A DNA stretch of 16,666 bases from NCBI GenBank assembly GCA_021784615.1, contig JAJYHU010000398.1:1-16666 (forward strand). Direction: 5' to 3'. Position 1 is the stretch's first letter; each line of letters begins with the position of its first letter. The notes beneath the pieces are model-generated. The model was not told the DNA's origin, did not search any database, and saw only the letters and a list, made by a program, of their open reading frames with translations. Shown piece after piece: positions 9,952-16,666 of the stretch. The stretch is from Acidobacteriota bacterium (lineage in GTDB: Bacteria; Acidobacteriota; Terriglobia; UBA7540). The translations under genes were made by a program, and so were the position numbers.

Positions 9952-9992
9952 AGATTCCTCCGAATATACTGCCAGTTGAAGGTATCACGCAT
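9948..9992 (-). CDS. Possible 14-codon leader peptide overlapping the methyltransferase start
   Basis: ATG at 9990-9992 opens MRDTFNWQYIRRNL and ends with TGA at 9948-9950. Stop and proposed CTG start share the bases CTGA, the same geometry as common ATGA overlaps. The ribosome-binding site of the methyltransferase lies inside this small frame. It may be a translational-coupling leader, or it may be the true N-terminus of the methyltransferase separated by a one-base frameshift. No clear Shine-Dalgarno precedes its ATG. Confidence 0.3.
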   Translation of the reverse strand: MRDTFNWQYIRRNL

Positions 9993-9996
9993 GAGT

Positions 9997-10155
9997 TTAA
10001 TCTCTCGTTGTCCTGCCACACAAGGAGATTTTGCTGGTAGGTTGGAACCTGCTGCCCGCAAATAGCAGAGCATGACGTGCTTGGCCTTTTGAAGCAGCGC
10101 TGATCAGATCGCTCTCAATCTTCCGGAACGTCACCGGGTCACGAACATAATCCAT
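9997..10155 (-). CDS. Small ORF of unknown function upstream of the R-M genes
   Basis: ATG at 10155 opens a 52-residue frame beginning MDYVRDPVTFRKIESDLISA and containing KGQARHALLFAG. The composition is protein-like, with an amphipathic helical start, but no Shine-Dalgarno is seen and I do not recognise a family. It lies 4 nt upstream of the 14-codon leader. It could be a small gene of the R-M locus or a remnant. Confidence 0.3.
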   Translation of the reverse strand: MDYVRDPVTFRKIESDLISAASKGQARHALLFAGSRFQPTSKISLCGRTTRD

Positions 10156-10188
10156 GCTGGATGCGATAGGTTTTAGAGCAAGGCGGCG

Positions 10189-10386
10189 CTATTTGCCGGG
10201 GCTGGGTTGAAGGCGCTCAGGCGATGCTGAGTCGGAAGGTTTGGGGAGTTCTTCTTTCGAGACCAGGAACCATTTATTCTGCCCCTGGCGCAAGTGGACG
10301 ACTTCATACGACAACTGGTACCCGCCTGGCTGGCGCGCCCCGCGCGGGCTCGGGACTTGAATGACGACGAGATACCTGCCTTCCAT
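10189..10386 (-). CDS. Small hypothetical protein, 65 residues
   Basis: Starts MEGRYLVVIQVPSPRGARQP and has beta-strand-rich composition (YQLSYEVVHLRQG, KWFLVSKEEL) with a Pro/Ser-rich tail. GGAGG lies 6 nt before the ATG at 10386, a good ribosome-binding site. No signal peptide or membrane segment is visible. It sits 54 nt after another small minus-strand frame, so the two may be co-transcribed. Function unknown. Confidence 0.5.
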   Translation of the reverse strand: MEGRYLVVIQVPSPRGARQPGGYQLSYEVVHLRQGQNKWFLVSKEELPKPSDSASPERLQPSPGK

Positions 10387-10440
10387 CGTCGGCCTCCAGC
10401 GGCGGACGCCACAGGTTATTGAAAACCCGTGGCGGAAACT

Positions 10441-10650
10441 TTATCCCCGGGGACACCGCCGCGCCTGGGCAAAATCGGCAGCGAGCGCTCGCTCCCTGGC
10501 CTCGTCGATTAAGCTCTTGAGCAAGAGAGAAACTGACTTCAGGTCACGGCGAGCTTGAGCATCGTCCTTAGCGAATCCGGCCAGGACGTCGGCGTAGTGG
10601 CGAATCGAAATGTTTGCGCCCAACTCTTCGAGTTCTTCCAGAGATTGCAT
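10441..10650 (-). CDS. Small hypothetical helical protein, 69 residues
   Basis: Starting at ATG 10650 the product begins MQSLEELEELGANISIRHYA and continues with long charged helices (KDDAQARRDLKSVSLLLKSLIDEARERALAAD). The repeated Leu spacing suggests a short coiled-coil or helix pair. A GGAGG lies 10 nt upstream. A GTG start at 10683 would add 11 residues. Function unknown; possibly an operon partner of the 65-residue gene downstream. Confidence 0.45.
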   Translation of the reverse strand: MQSLEELEELGANISIRHYADVLAGFAKDDAQARRDLKSVSLLLKSLIDEARERALAADFAQARRCPRG

Positions 10651-10873
10651 CTCCCCCCATCCTCCACAAAAATTCAGGGACACGATACCACGGCGCCAGG
10701 CCCTAGTCTATAGAACTATGGTGCTGCAACCTAAGTTGAACCGCGGGAACCGGCGGCCCATCCAACACGCGCAATCATGGGAACTCTCTGGCAGGCGGAG
10801 ATACACTTGGGCCCTGTGGAAGTTGCAGGGAGGCGCAAAGGCCCTCGGACCCGAGCCCGGCGGCTCGCCATGC

Positions 10874-11137
10874 TTAGCTGATGTCCTCAGCGTGGGCGTG
10901 CGGGCCGCCGGACCTTCCGTGCTGACGCTCAACCTGGCGGATTTCGGAATCTTCATCCAGCAACGAGATGTCTGGATCGATCTCCTGATCCCCGCGCTCG
11001 AGCAGGATGCGGTCGCAGCATTGCGGACAAGTGTAACGAGTTCGAGTTGTAACGCCCGGGAGCTTGAACGGTGACTTTCCGCCACAGATGGAACAGGTGA
11101 GCGCCGGAAAGCTTGCTTGCGTGTTTTGTGCGAGCAT
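10874..11137 (-). CDS. Small zinc-ribbon protein of unknown function
   Basis: An 87-residue frame with CxxC at residues 15-18 and CPQC at 37-40, separated by 18 residues, as in zinc-ribbon folds. A GKSPFKLPG loop and a basic segment lie between the pairs. The C-terminal half is acidic (ERGDQEIDPDISLLDEDSE). Zinc ribbons of this size often bind nucleic acid or proteins, but no role can be named. The start is uncertain: ATG at 11137 has GAGGG close by and AAGGA at about 11 nt, while the frame is open further upstream to 11269 with plausible helical sequence. Confidence 0.5.
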   Translation of the reverse strand: MLAQNTQASFPALTCSICGGKSPFKLPGVTTRTRYTCPQCCDRILLERGDQEIDPDISLLDEDSEIRQVERQHGRSGGPHAHAEDIS

Positions 11138-11357
11138 GCCCTCAATCCTTCCTTCCAGGTGATTGATTTCGGGTCGCCCAAAACTACTCCGTTTAACATT
11201 AGCATGAGCCGACAATTCGTCAATGAGACGAAAGTAGCAGGCGCCATGGCACCCTCGTCGCGCCCGCAAAAGGCCCGCGGGCCGAACATCCCGGCGCGGG
11301 AATTGGCTCTTATTTCAATCAACGGACGCCCAGGCGCCCTCCGAGCCTGTCCGAGCC
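11138..11357. other. Intergenic or possible N-terminal extension of the zinc-ribbon gene
   Basis: No independent gene is recognised. The minus-strand frame of the zinc-ribbon protein remains open to 11269, so part of this could be its longer N-terminus. The overlapping plus-strand frame has no family resemblance. Nothing else is evident before the promoter at 11358. Confidence 0.4.
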
Positions 11358-11386
11358 TTGACACCACTTTGAGCCGCCGATAACAT
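11358..11386 (+). promoter_or_regulatory. Sigma70-like promoter of the lipid operon
   Basis: A perfect -35 TTGACA (11358-11363), exactly 17 nt, then TAACAT (11381-11386), matching 4 of 6 -10 positions including the key first two and the last. Predicted start is near 11393, giving an untranslated leader of about 135 nt before the reductase ATG. Confidence 0.65.
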
Positions 11387-11407
11387 AAAATCCCTCGGCT
11401 GGCGATG

Positions 11408-11425
11408 GAACCGGGTGTCCGGTTC
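11408..11425 (+). promoter_or_regulatory. Hairpin in the 5' leader of the lipid operon
   Basis: A perfect 7-bp stem, GAACCGG with CCGGTTC, around GTGT, starting about 15 nt into the predicted transcript. It could be an operator palindrome or a leader RNA stem. A well-placed AAGGAGC-ATG and 4-codon frame (11499-11513) also lie in this leader, but I do not call them a gene. Confidence 0.4.
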
Positions 11426-11527
11426 AGACCCAAACCTGAAAATGAACATCCTCACACAGCAGCCTTGGTGTACATTCTGGAAGGTGGGTAAAAGGAGCAT
11501 GAGGGCGCGTTAAACGCTTGGCTGCAA

Positions 11528-13090
11528 ATGGTTAAACAGTCTCATTTGACGGATGTAGGCGAAACGTTCCGGGAAAACGAAATCCTGCTGACGGGAGGAA
11601 ACGGTTTTCTCGGCAAAGTCGTTCTGGCGCTCATTCTCGACCGCTATCCCCACCTGAAACATCTCCATCTACTTTTGCGGGGAGGCCGGAATCTTTCCGC
11701 CCAAGAGCGCTTTGGCGTGGAAATCCTGCAATCGCCCGCGCTGGCCTCGCTGGTGGCGCGGCTGGGCGAGCCATTTATCCGCGGCAAAGTCACCGTGTGG
11801 CCGGGTGACGTCAGCCTCCGCGGCTGCGGGCTTGAGCCTGCCGCGCAAGAGCAGATTGCGAGCCGGGTTCGCCTCGTCATCCATTGCGCGGGGCGCGTGG
11901 ACTTTTTCCCTCCGGTTGATGAATCGCTCCGCTCGAACGTCGATGGCGTGGAAAACATTGTGGCGCTGGCCAAACGCGCCGGCGCAAAACTGCTCCACGT
12001 CTCCACGTGTTTTGTATCGGGCGAGGCGGACGGATTGATCGAGGAAACGGAGCCCATCCTGGGCTTCTATCCGCACCGCAAGGGCCCGGACGACCTCTCG
12101 TTCGACGCCGCGCGCGAGCTTGCCTACTGCCGGGAACAGATTCGACTGATCACCGGGCACGCAAACTCCGGGCATAAAGACGCCCCGCCCTCGCGCAGCC
12201 GCGAAGTGGCGCAAAAACTGGTGGCGCTCGGGAGGCAGCGGGCGGAGCACTGGGGATGGGTGAACACCTACACGTACTCGAAGAGCCTCGGCGAACAGAT
12301 CATCGCTTCCCAGGAAACTCTCGACTGGAGCATTGTGCGGCCCGCCATTGTCGAAAGCGCGCTGCGCTTTCCCTTTCCCGGCTGGATTGAGGGAGGCCGG
12401 ACCGCGGCGCCGCTGGTGCTGATGGCGCTCGGCGGGCTGAAGCATTGGCCGGTGCGGCGCGACACGGCGCTTGAAGTGGTTCCCGTGGATCTGATTGCCG
12501 CGGCCATCCTCGCGGTGGGCGCTTTGCTGCTGGCAGGCCGTCACGAGCGGGTCTATCAACTGGCGACGGCGGATACGAACCCGGTCAAGCTCGGCCCTCT
12601 GGTTCATCTGCTGCGTGAAGAAGCCCGCAAGCAGAAAAAGAACGGCGCGGGTGCTTTGCGAGTCTCCGGCGGACGCGCCCGCTTTGTATCGGTGGAAGAA
12701 GCTCACGCGCGGCGGTTGAAATTCGAGAAGCGCATCCAGAGGGCGCAGGCGATTATCGACCGGATGCACAACGCCGTGAAGAACACTCGAATGCCCGGAA
12801 GAAAGTCCCTGGCCGGCTGGCAGAGCGCTTTGCGAACGATGGGACTGCAAGCGAAATTTCGCGAGCAGACTCTCGACCAGTATTTGCCTTTTATCCTGCA
12901 TAACCGCTACATCTTTGAGTCGGAAAACATTCGCACCGCCTATACAATGATTTCAGCAAAAGACAAGGTGCTGCTGCCCTGGGACCCGGAAAGAATTCGC
13001 TGGAAAGAGTACTGGATTCATCATCAAATCAGGGGAATTGAAAAGTGGGTTCAGCCGGATGCCGTGAAGGAATGGGCGTTTAAGATTTAA
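11528..13090 (+). CDS. Fatty acyl-CoA/ACP reductase (extended SDR, FAR type)
   Basis: A 520-residue NAD(P)H-dependent reductase predicted to convert an acyl thioester to aldehyde or alcohol. The Rossmann loop TGGNGFLGK is at 22-30, followed by HLLLRGG at 47-53. The SDR catalytic set is present: Ser159-Thr160 in HVSTCFV and Tyr248-x3-Lys252 in YTYSK. VRPAIVES at 270-277 is typical of the male-sterility/NAD_binding_4 family. A FAR_C-like C-terminus is visible: YIFESENIRTAY, then RWKEYWIHHQIRGIEKWV at about 491-508, resembling alcohol-forming reductases. The ATG has no strong Shine-Dalgarno. The next gene follows after 1 nt, so the two are surely co-transcribed and probably coupled. Whether the product is aldehyde or alcohol, and whether the substrate is CoA or carrier bound, is not visible. 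Confidence 0.85.
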   Translation: MVKQSHLTDVGETFRENEILLTGGNGFLGKVVLALILDRYPHLKHLHLLLRGGRNLSAQERFGVEILQSPALASLVARLGEPFIRGKVTVWPGDVSLRGCGLEPAAQEQIASRVRLVIHCAGRVDFFPPVDESLRSNVDGVENIVALAKRAGAKLLHVSTCFVSGEADGLIEETEPILGFYPHRKGPDDLSFDAARELAYCREQIRLITGHANSGHKDAPPSRSREVAQKLVALGRQRAEHWGWVNTYTYSKSLGEQIIASQETLDWSIVRPAIVESALRFPFPGWIEGGRTAAPLVLMALGGLKHWPVRRDTALEVVPVDLIAAAILAVGALLLAGRHERVYQLATADTNPVKLGPLVHLLREEARKQKKNGAGALRVSGGRARFVSVEEAHARRLKFEKRIQRAQAIIDRMHNAVKNTRMPGRKSLAGWQSALRTMGLQAKFREQTLDQYLPFILHNRYIFESENIRTAYTMISAKDKVLLPWDPERIRWKEYWIHHQIRGIEKWVQPDAVKEWAFKI

Positions 13091-13091
13091 T

Positions 13092-15884
13092 ATGCCGACC
13101 ACGCACCATCAACTCGACGCGAAGCAGCTTGAAGGGCCGATGCTCGAAATCGTCCGCGAGCTGCTGAGGGAACTTGGTTCCGAGCGCGCTGCAGAGTCCG
13201 CGACGCTCGACTCGTCGTTGGAGCGTGATCTCGGCCTCGGCAGCCTGGAGATGGTCGAGTTGCTGGTCCGCTCGGAAGCGCGTTTTAGCGTTCGCCTGCC
13301 TGACCGCATTGCCGAAGAAGCTGATACTCCGCGCGAGTGGGTCCGCGCCATACTGGGCGGCAAAGAGGAAGCGCCCGCCGCCGCGCGCTACAGCATCAGG
13401 CAGCCGGAGCGCACGGCCCCTCCGGCGCCAGACTCCGCCCTGACGTTGATTGAAGTCCTGCGCAAGCACGCCGAGGTCGATCCCGGCCGCGTGCAGGCCC
13501 ACGTGCTCGAAGGCAGCTCCGGAGAAGACATCTCCTATGGCCAGTTGTTGGCAACGGCCTCAAACGTGGCGGCGGGCCTGGTCACCGCCGGGCTGCGCCG
13601 GAATGAAACCGTGGCCATCATGCTGCCTACCTGCCCGCAATTCTTTTATGCGTTCTTTGGCGTCATGCTGGCAGGCGGCATTGCAGTTCCCATTTATCCT
13701 CCCGCGCGTCCCGATAAGATTGAAGAATACGTCCGCCGCCAGGTGGGAATTCTTCGCAACGCGGAAGTGCGCTACCTGATCAGCTTTGAAGACGCCAAAA
13801 GAGTTTCCGAACTTTTGCGGCTAAATCTCCCCAGCATGCTGGGCGTCACCACGGTTGAAGACCTGGCGGCAAGCGGCGCGCGGCTCCAGCCGGGAGCGAT
13901 CGAGGCCGCCGACGCGGCCTTTATCCAATACACTTCTGGAAGCACGGGCGACCCCAAGGGTGTGGTCCTGACCCAGGGGAACCTGCTGGCCAACATTCGC
14001 GGCATTGGCTGGGCCGTCAACGTTCAGCCCACGGACATCGTTGTAAGCTGGCTGCCGCTCTATCACGACATGGGCTTGATCGGCTCGTGGCTCTTCAGCG
14101 TTTATTACGCGCTGCCGATCACCGTGCTTTCGCCGCTTGCATTCCTAAGCAGGCCGGAACGGTGGCTCTGGGCGCTCGACGAATCGGGAGGCACGCTCTG
14201 CCCCGCCCCGAACTTCTCCTACGAGCTTTGCGCCCGCAAAATCCCCGACAGCGCCATCGAAGGTCTCGACCTGAGCGCCTGGCGAATTGCCATCAACGCG
14301 GGCGAGGCCGTTTTGCCGGCAACGCTCGAACGTTTTGAGAAACGATTCAAGCCGTATGGCTTCCGCGCTGAGAGCTTTGTGCCTTGCTACGGCCTCGCAG
14401 AATCCTCCGTGGCGCTTGCCTTCCCGCCCATCAATCGGAGGCCGGTGATTGACCGGATTCTCCGCGACCCGTTTGAGGCGGAAGGCAAAGCCGTTCCCGC
14501 CGAGGGCAAGGATTCCGGCGCTTTGCGGTTTGTCGCCAACGGCAAGCCGTTGCCCGGGCACGAAATCAAAGTAGTTGACGAAGAAGGCGGCGAGCGCGGC
14601 GAGCGGACCCAGGGCCGGGTGCTGTTCCGCGGCCCGTCCAAAACCGGCGGCTACCACCGCAATCCCCAGGCCACGGCCGCCGTTACAACCGAGGGCGGCT
14701 GGATGGATTCGGGCGACCTCGGCTACTGGGCCGATGGCGAGCTTTATGTTACCGGGCGCGCCAAAGACCTGATCATCAAGGCAGGCCACAACATCGTTCC
14801 GCAGGAAATTGAAATTGCTGCGGCGGAAGTCCCAGGAATTCGCCGAGGCTGCGTGGCGGCGTTTGGAACGCGCGACGCCGCGCTGGGCACCGAACAACTG
14901 ATCGTGGTTGCGGAGACTCGCGCGACCGGGCACGAAGAACACGACCGGATCAAAGCTGAGGTAATTCACCGGGTAAGCCTGGCGGTCGGGGCTCCTCCGG
15001 ACAAAGTCGAACTGGTAGCGCCGCAAAGCATCCCGAAAACTTCCAGCGGCAAGATCCGCCGCAACGCAACCCGGCTGCTTTACGAGCGCGGCCAATTGGA
15101 AATCAACAAGCGCCCGCCGTGGGTGCAATTCCTGCGGCTTTGGCGGGAGAATCTTGGGTCGTGGATTGAGTTGTGGCTGGTTCGCCTGGGAAGATGGCTG
15201 CACAAGAGATATACGCAAGGGTTGCTGTTCGTGACCGCGGCTTGTGGCGGAATCCTGGCGCGCATTGTTCCGGGCCAAGCGCTGTCAGCCACGGTCGTGC
15301 GGTGGTCATCCCAGGCGCTTTTGCGGTTGCTCGGCCACAAGGTCACATTAACGGGAAGCAATCAGATCGAACCGGGAGAGACCGTGGTGTTCGTAGCAAA
15401 CCGCGCCGGCATTCTGGACCCGGTGGTTCTGGCCGCGGTGATTCCCACGCCCGTCCTCCTTGTCAATGGAGGCGCGCTTGAATCGCTGCCTCGAATGGCC
15501 GCCTTCCTGCTGAAGCCCATCGTGCTCCCGGCGCTCGACGATGTCCCGATGCCGCCCGGCGGCACGTTGCGCCAGCGTATTCACCGCGCGCTTGAGGAGG
15601 GACGCTCGGTTCTGGCGCTTTCTGAAGGCCCGCCGACCGCCCCGGCCCATCTCAGCCGCTTCCGACTGGATGCTCTCGACGCAGCGGGCCAAACCTCAAC
15701 ACCGATTTATCCTGTGGGCGTTCAGGGAACGTCCCATATACTTTCAATGGGCAGAGGAGTTGAAGCGCCGGCCGACGCAAGTGTTTCTGTGGGCAAGGCG
15801 ATCCGTCCCGAAATTCGAGACCCTCGCGAATTGGTCACGTTGCGGGAGCACCTCAGGAATGTTATCGCAAAGCTTTGCGAATAA
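13092..15884 (+). CDS. Three-domain ACP - fatty acyl-AMP ligase - PlsC-like acyltransferase
   Basis: A 930-residue fused enzyme. Residues about 15-88 are an acyl carrier domain with DLGLGSLEMVEL, Ser51 being the phosphopantetheine site. Residues about 115-670 are an adenylating ligase: P-loop YTSGSTGDPKG (280-290), WLPLYHDMGLIG (320-331, FAAL-like), YGLAE (433-437), DSGDLG (539-544), GRAKDLIIKAGHN (555-567) and the catalytic Lys654 in SSGKIRR. After a hydrophobic linker (about 705-725), residues about 755-905 resemble PlsC glycerolipid acyltransferases: NRAGILD (770-776), a SEG at 844-846 replacing FPEG, and IYPVGVQGT. The HX4D His is Arg771, so this domain may not be catalytic. Likely role: activate a fatty acid as acyl-AMP and load it on the built-in carrier for the reductase or for lipid transfer. 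It starts 1 nt after the reductase. Confidence 0.85.
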   Translation: MPTTHHQLDAKQLEGPMLEIVRELLRELGSERAAESATLDSSLERDLGLGSLEMVELLVRSEARFSVRLPDRIAEEADTPREWVRAILGGKEEAPAAARYSIRQPERTAPPAPDSALTLIEVLRKHAEVDPGRVQAHVLEGSSGEDISYGQLLATASNVAAGLVTAGLRRNETVAIMLPTCPQFFYAFFGVMLAGGIAVPIYPPARPDKIEEYVRRQVGILRNAEVRYLISFEDAKRVSELLRLNLPSMLGVTTVEDLAASGARLQPGAIEAADAAFIQYTSGSTGDPKGVVLTQGNLLANIRGIGWAVNVQPTDIVVSWLPLYHDMGLIGSWLFSVYYALPITVLSPLAFLSRPERWLWALDESGGTLCPAPNFSYELCARKIPDSAIEGLDLSAWRIAINAGEAVLPATLERFEKRFKPYGFRAESFVPCYGLAESSVALAFPPINRRPVIDRILRDPFEAEGKAVPAEGKDSGALRFVANGKPLPGHEIKVVDEEGGERGERTQGRVLFRGPSKTGGYHRNPQATAAVTTEGGWMDSGDLGYWADGELYVTGRAKDLIIKAGHNIVPQEIEIAAAEVPGIRRGCVAAFGTRDAALGTEQLIVVAETRATGHEEHDRIKAEVIHRVSLAVGAPPDKVELVAPQSIPKTSSGKIRRNATRLLYERGQLEINKRPPWVQFLRLWRENLGSWIELWLVRLGRWLHKRYTQGLLFVTAACGGILARIVPGQALSATVVRWSSQALLRLLGHKVTLTGSNQIEPGETVVFVANRAGILDPVVLAAVIPTPVLLVNGGALESLPRMAAFLLKPIVLPALDDVPMPPGGTLRQRIHRALEEGRSVLALSEGPPTAPAHLSRFRLDALDAAGQTSTPIYPVGVQGTSHILSMGRGVEAPADASVSVGKAIRPEIRDPRELVTLREHLRNVIAKLCE

Positions 15885-15894
15885 TGGCATCGAT

Positions 15895-15953
15895 CTGTAG
15901 CACCGCCCCATAGGGCGGCATGCCTGCGGAAAGCCAGGCGCTAAGCGCCTGGC
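15895..15953. repeat. Paired REP-like hairpins between the fused enzyme and plsY
   Basis: CTGTAGCA leads into a perfect 6-bp stem CCGCCC/GGGCGG with a CATA loop (15903-15918), then an 8-bp stem GCCAGGCG/CGCCTGGC with loop CTAAG (15933-15953). The latter is enclosed by GCGGA and TCCGC at 15926-15930 and 15958-15962. The form CTGTAG plus a GC-rich stem with an ATA-containing loop also occurs near 3461-3483 on the other strand. This looks like a dispersed intergenic palindromic element and could attenuate or stabilise the operon mRNA. Confidence 0.55.
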
Positions 15954-15979
15954 AGAATCCGCGACTCAGGAAGGTTTTG

Positions 15980-16576
15980 ATGGAAGTGAGCGCCTCAGGA
16001 ATCGTCGTCCGATTCATCATCTGTTTTCTTTGCGGGTCGATCCCTTTCGCAGTTCTGGCCATGATGGGCAGCGGCATTGACATTCGCCAAGTGGGGTCCG
16101 GCAATCCGGGCTTCAACAACGTTTTGCGGGTCAACAAAGGGCGCGCCGTCCTGACCTTAATCGGCGACCTGGGTAAAGGTTATCTGGCCTTGTGGCTGGT
16201 GCGCCACGGAGCGCCGGGTGCAGGGTTGGGCTGGCTGTTTGGCTTCGGCGCCATCCTCGGCCACTGCTACTCGCCGTTTTTAAAGTTCAACGGCGGCAAA
16301 GGAATCGCTACGTCAGCGGGCGTGATGCTGGTGCTCTATCCCTTCTATGCCGTGGTGGCGATGGTTTATTTTGTGCTGGCCCGAGTCATCGGGAGTTGGC
16401 TCGAATGGCCTGAGGCAGGCGCGCTGGCCTCGGTGAGCACGTGGGTGCTGTTCACGATTCTGATGCTCGGCTTCGTCAGCCCGCAGGACGCGCTTTACGC
16501 CGCCGCACTGACCTTGTTTTTGGCCTGGAAACACCAGCAAAATTTCCAGAGGCTTCTGGCGCGCCGAAAGCCGTGA
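15980..16576 (+). CDS. plsY: Acyl-phosphate:glycerol-3-phosphate acyltransferase PlsY
   Basis: A 198-residue integral membrane enzyme that transfers an acyl group from acyl-phosphate to the sn-1 position of glycerol 3-phosphate, the first step of phospholipid synthesis in most bacteria. The three PlsY motifs are present: GSGNPGFNNVLR at 39-50, GHCYSPFLKFNGGKG at 94-108 (His95), and WKHQQNFQRL at 183-192. Several hydrophobic segments fit a multi-pass protein. The start at ATG 15980 follows AGGAAGG with good spacing. A longer frame from 15920 would translate through the intergenic palindromes and is rejected. It is 95 nt downstream of the fused ligase on the same strand, which supports a glycerolipid role for the cluster. 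A second plsY copy elsewhere in the genome would suggest specialisation. Confidence 0.9.
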   Translation: MEVSASGIVVRFIICFLCGSIPFAVLAMMGSGIDIRQVGSGNPGFNNVLRVNKGRAVLTLIGDLGKGYLALWLVRHGAPGAGLGWLFGFGAILGHCYSPFLKFNGGKGIATSAGVMLVLYPFYAVVAMVYFVLARVIGSWLEWPEAGALASVSTWVLFTILMLGFVSPQDALYAAALTLFLAWKHQQNFQRLLARRKP

Positions 16577-16586
16577 TTCTTTCCGG

Positions 16587-16606
16587 AGGCCGGGCGTAGC
16601 CGGCCT
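16587..16606. repeat. Intergenic hairpin after plsY
   Basis: A 7-bp stem AGGCCGG/CCGGCCT with a 6-nt GCGTAG loop lies in the 47-nt gap between plsY and the next gene. No T-run follows, so it is unlikely to be a simple terminator, and the operon may continue through it. Confidence 0.45.
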
Positions 16607-16623
16607 GAATTTCCGTAACATCC

Positions 16624-16666
16624 ATGAACCAAACAAGCCAATTGGCGTTCTATGATTTTGACGGAA
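16624..16666 (+). CDS. HAD-superfamily phosphatase, 5' end only
   Basis: ATG at 16624 opens MNQTSQLAFYDFDG and is cut by the window end. AFYDFDG(T) is the HAD motif I, whose first Asp is the nucleophile, placed at the N-terminus as in HAD-IB (SerB/CicA-like) phosphatases. HAD-IB proteins are often found with, or fused to, PlsC acyltransferases. Here it would fit dephosphorylation of a lipid phosphate or polar head group in the same pathway. The spacing of 47 nt and same strand suggest operon membership. Only 14 codons are visible, so subfamily and substrate are uncertain. Confidence 0.65.
   Translation, partial: MNQTSQLAFYDFDG

Noticed and set aside
11499..11513. Four-codon frame ATG AGG GCG CGT TAA after AAGGAGC in the lipid operon leader
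   Set aside because: Well-placed ribosome-binding site, but too short to support as a gene; could be a chance match, noted in the leader entry.
11669..12901. 410-residue minus-strand open frame
   Set aside because: Antisense shadow of the reductase; Arg/Pro-rich, with no motifs and no ribosome-binding site.
14145..15278. 377-residue minus-strand open frame
   Set aside because: Antisense shadow of the fused ligase, whose full set of adenylation motifs is on the plus strand.
15920..15979. Longer N-terminus for PlsY
   Set aside because: It would translate through the intergenic palindromes, has no ribosome-binding site, and PlsY proteins normally start close to the first membrane segment.

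Overview
The window reads as a chromosomal segment of a moderately GC-rich Gram-negative-type soil bacterium. Gene style points to Acidobacteriota: a Tat-type leader, a secreted glycosidase, a DUF1569 protein, and short hairpin elements of the CTGTAG-stem type. This placement is an inference from gene style and is not proven by the sequence.

Layout. Positions 1-3355 hold four minus-strand genes: a secreted glycoside hydrolase, a DinB/DUF1569-like protein, a small unknown protein and a small secreted protein. Two of them are preceded by near-identical promoter-like modules. Positions 3484-7481 hold a minus-strand 23S-5S rRNA transcription unit with a strong rRNA-like promoter, an A-rich upstream element, a boxA-like element, two nested processing stems that enclose the 23S, and an intrinsic terminator after the 5S. 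No 16S or tRNA gene precedes the 23S. The promoter lies at the end of a truncated Tat-signal gene remnant, so this looks like an unlinked 23S-5S operon. Positions 7782-9951 hold a two-gene type II restriction-modification system of more AT-rich composition, whose methyltransferase appears to start at a non-standard codon. Positions 9997-11137 hold a run of small minus-strand reading frames of unknown function, one with a zinc-ribbon motif.

From 11358 to the end is a plus-strand lipid-metabolism operon. A sigma70-like promoter is followed by a fatty acyl reductase. Next, 1 nt downstream, is a 930-residue three-part enzyme made of an acyl carrier domain, a fatty acyl-AMP ligase and a PlsC-like acyltransferase. 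After that come PlsY and the start of a HAD phosphatase cut by the window end. Together these could activate a fatty acid, hold it on a built-in carrier, reduce it to an aldehyde or alcohol, and feed glycerolipid assembly. That fits an ether-lipid, wax-ester or other alkyl-lipid pathway. The acyltransferase domain has Arg in place of the catalytic His of the HX4D motif, so it may be non-catalytic or altered. This locus and the stand-alone 23S-5S operon are the two most interesting parts of the window.
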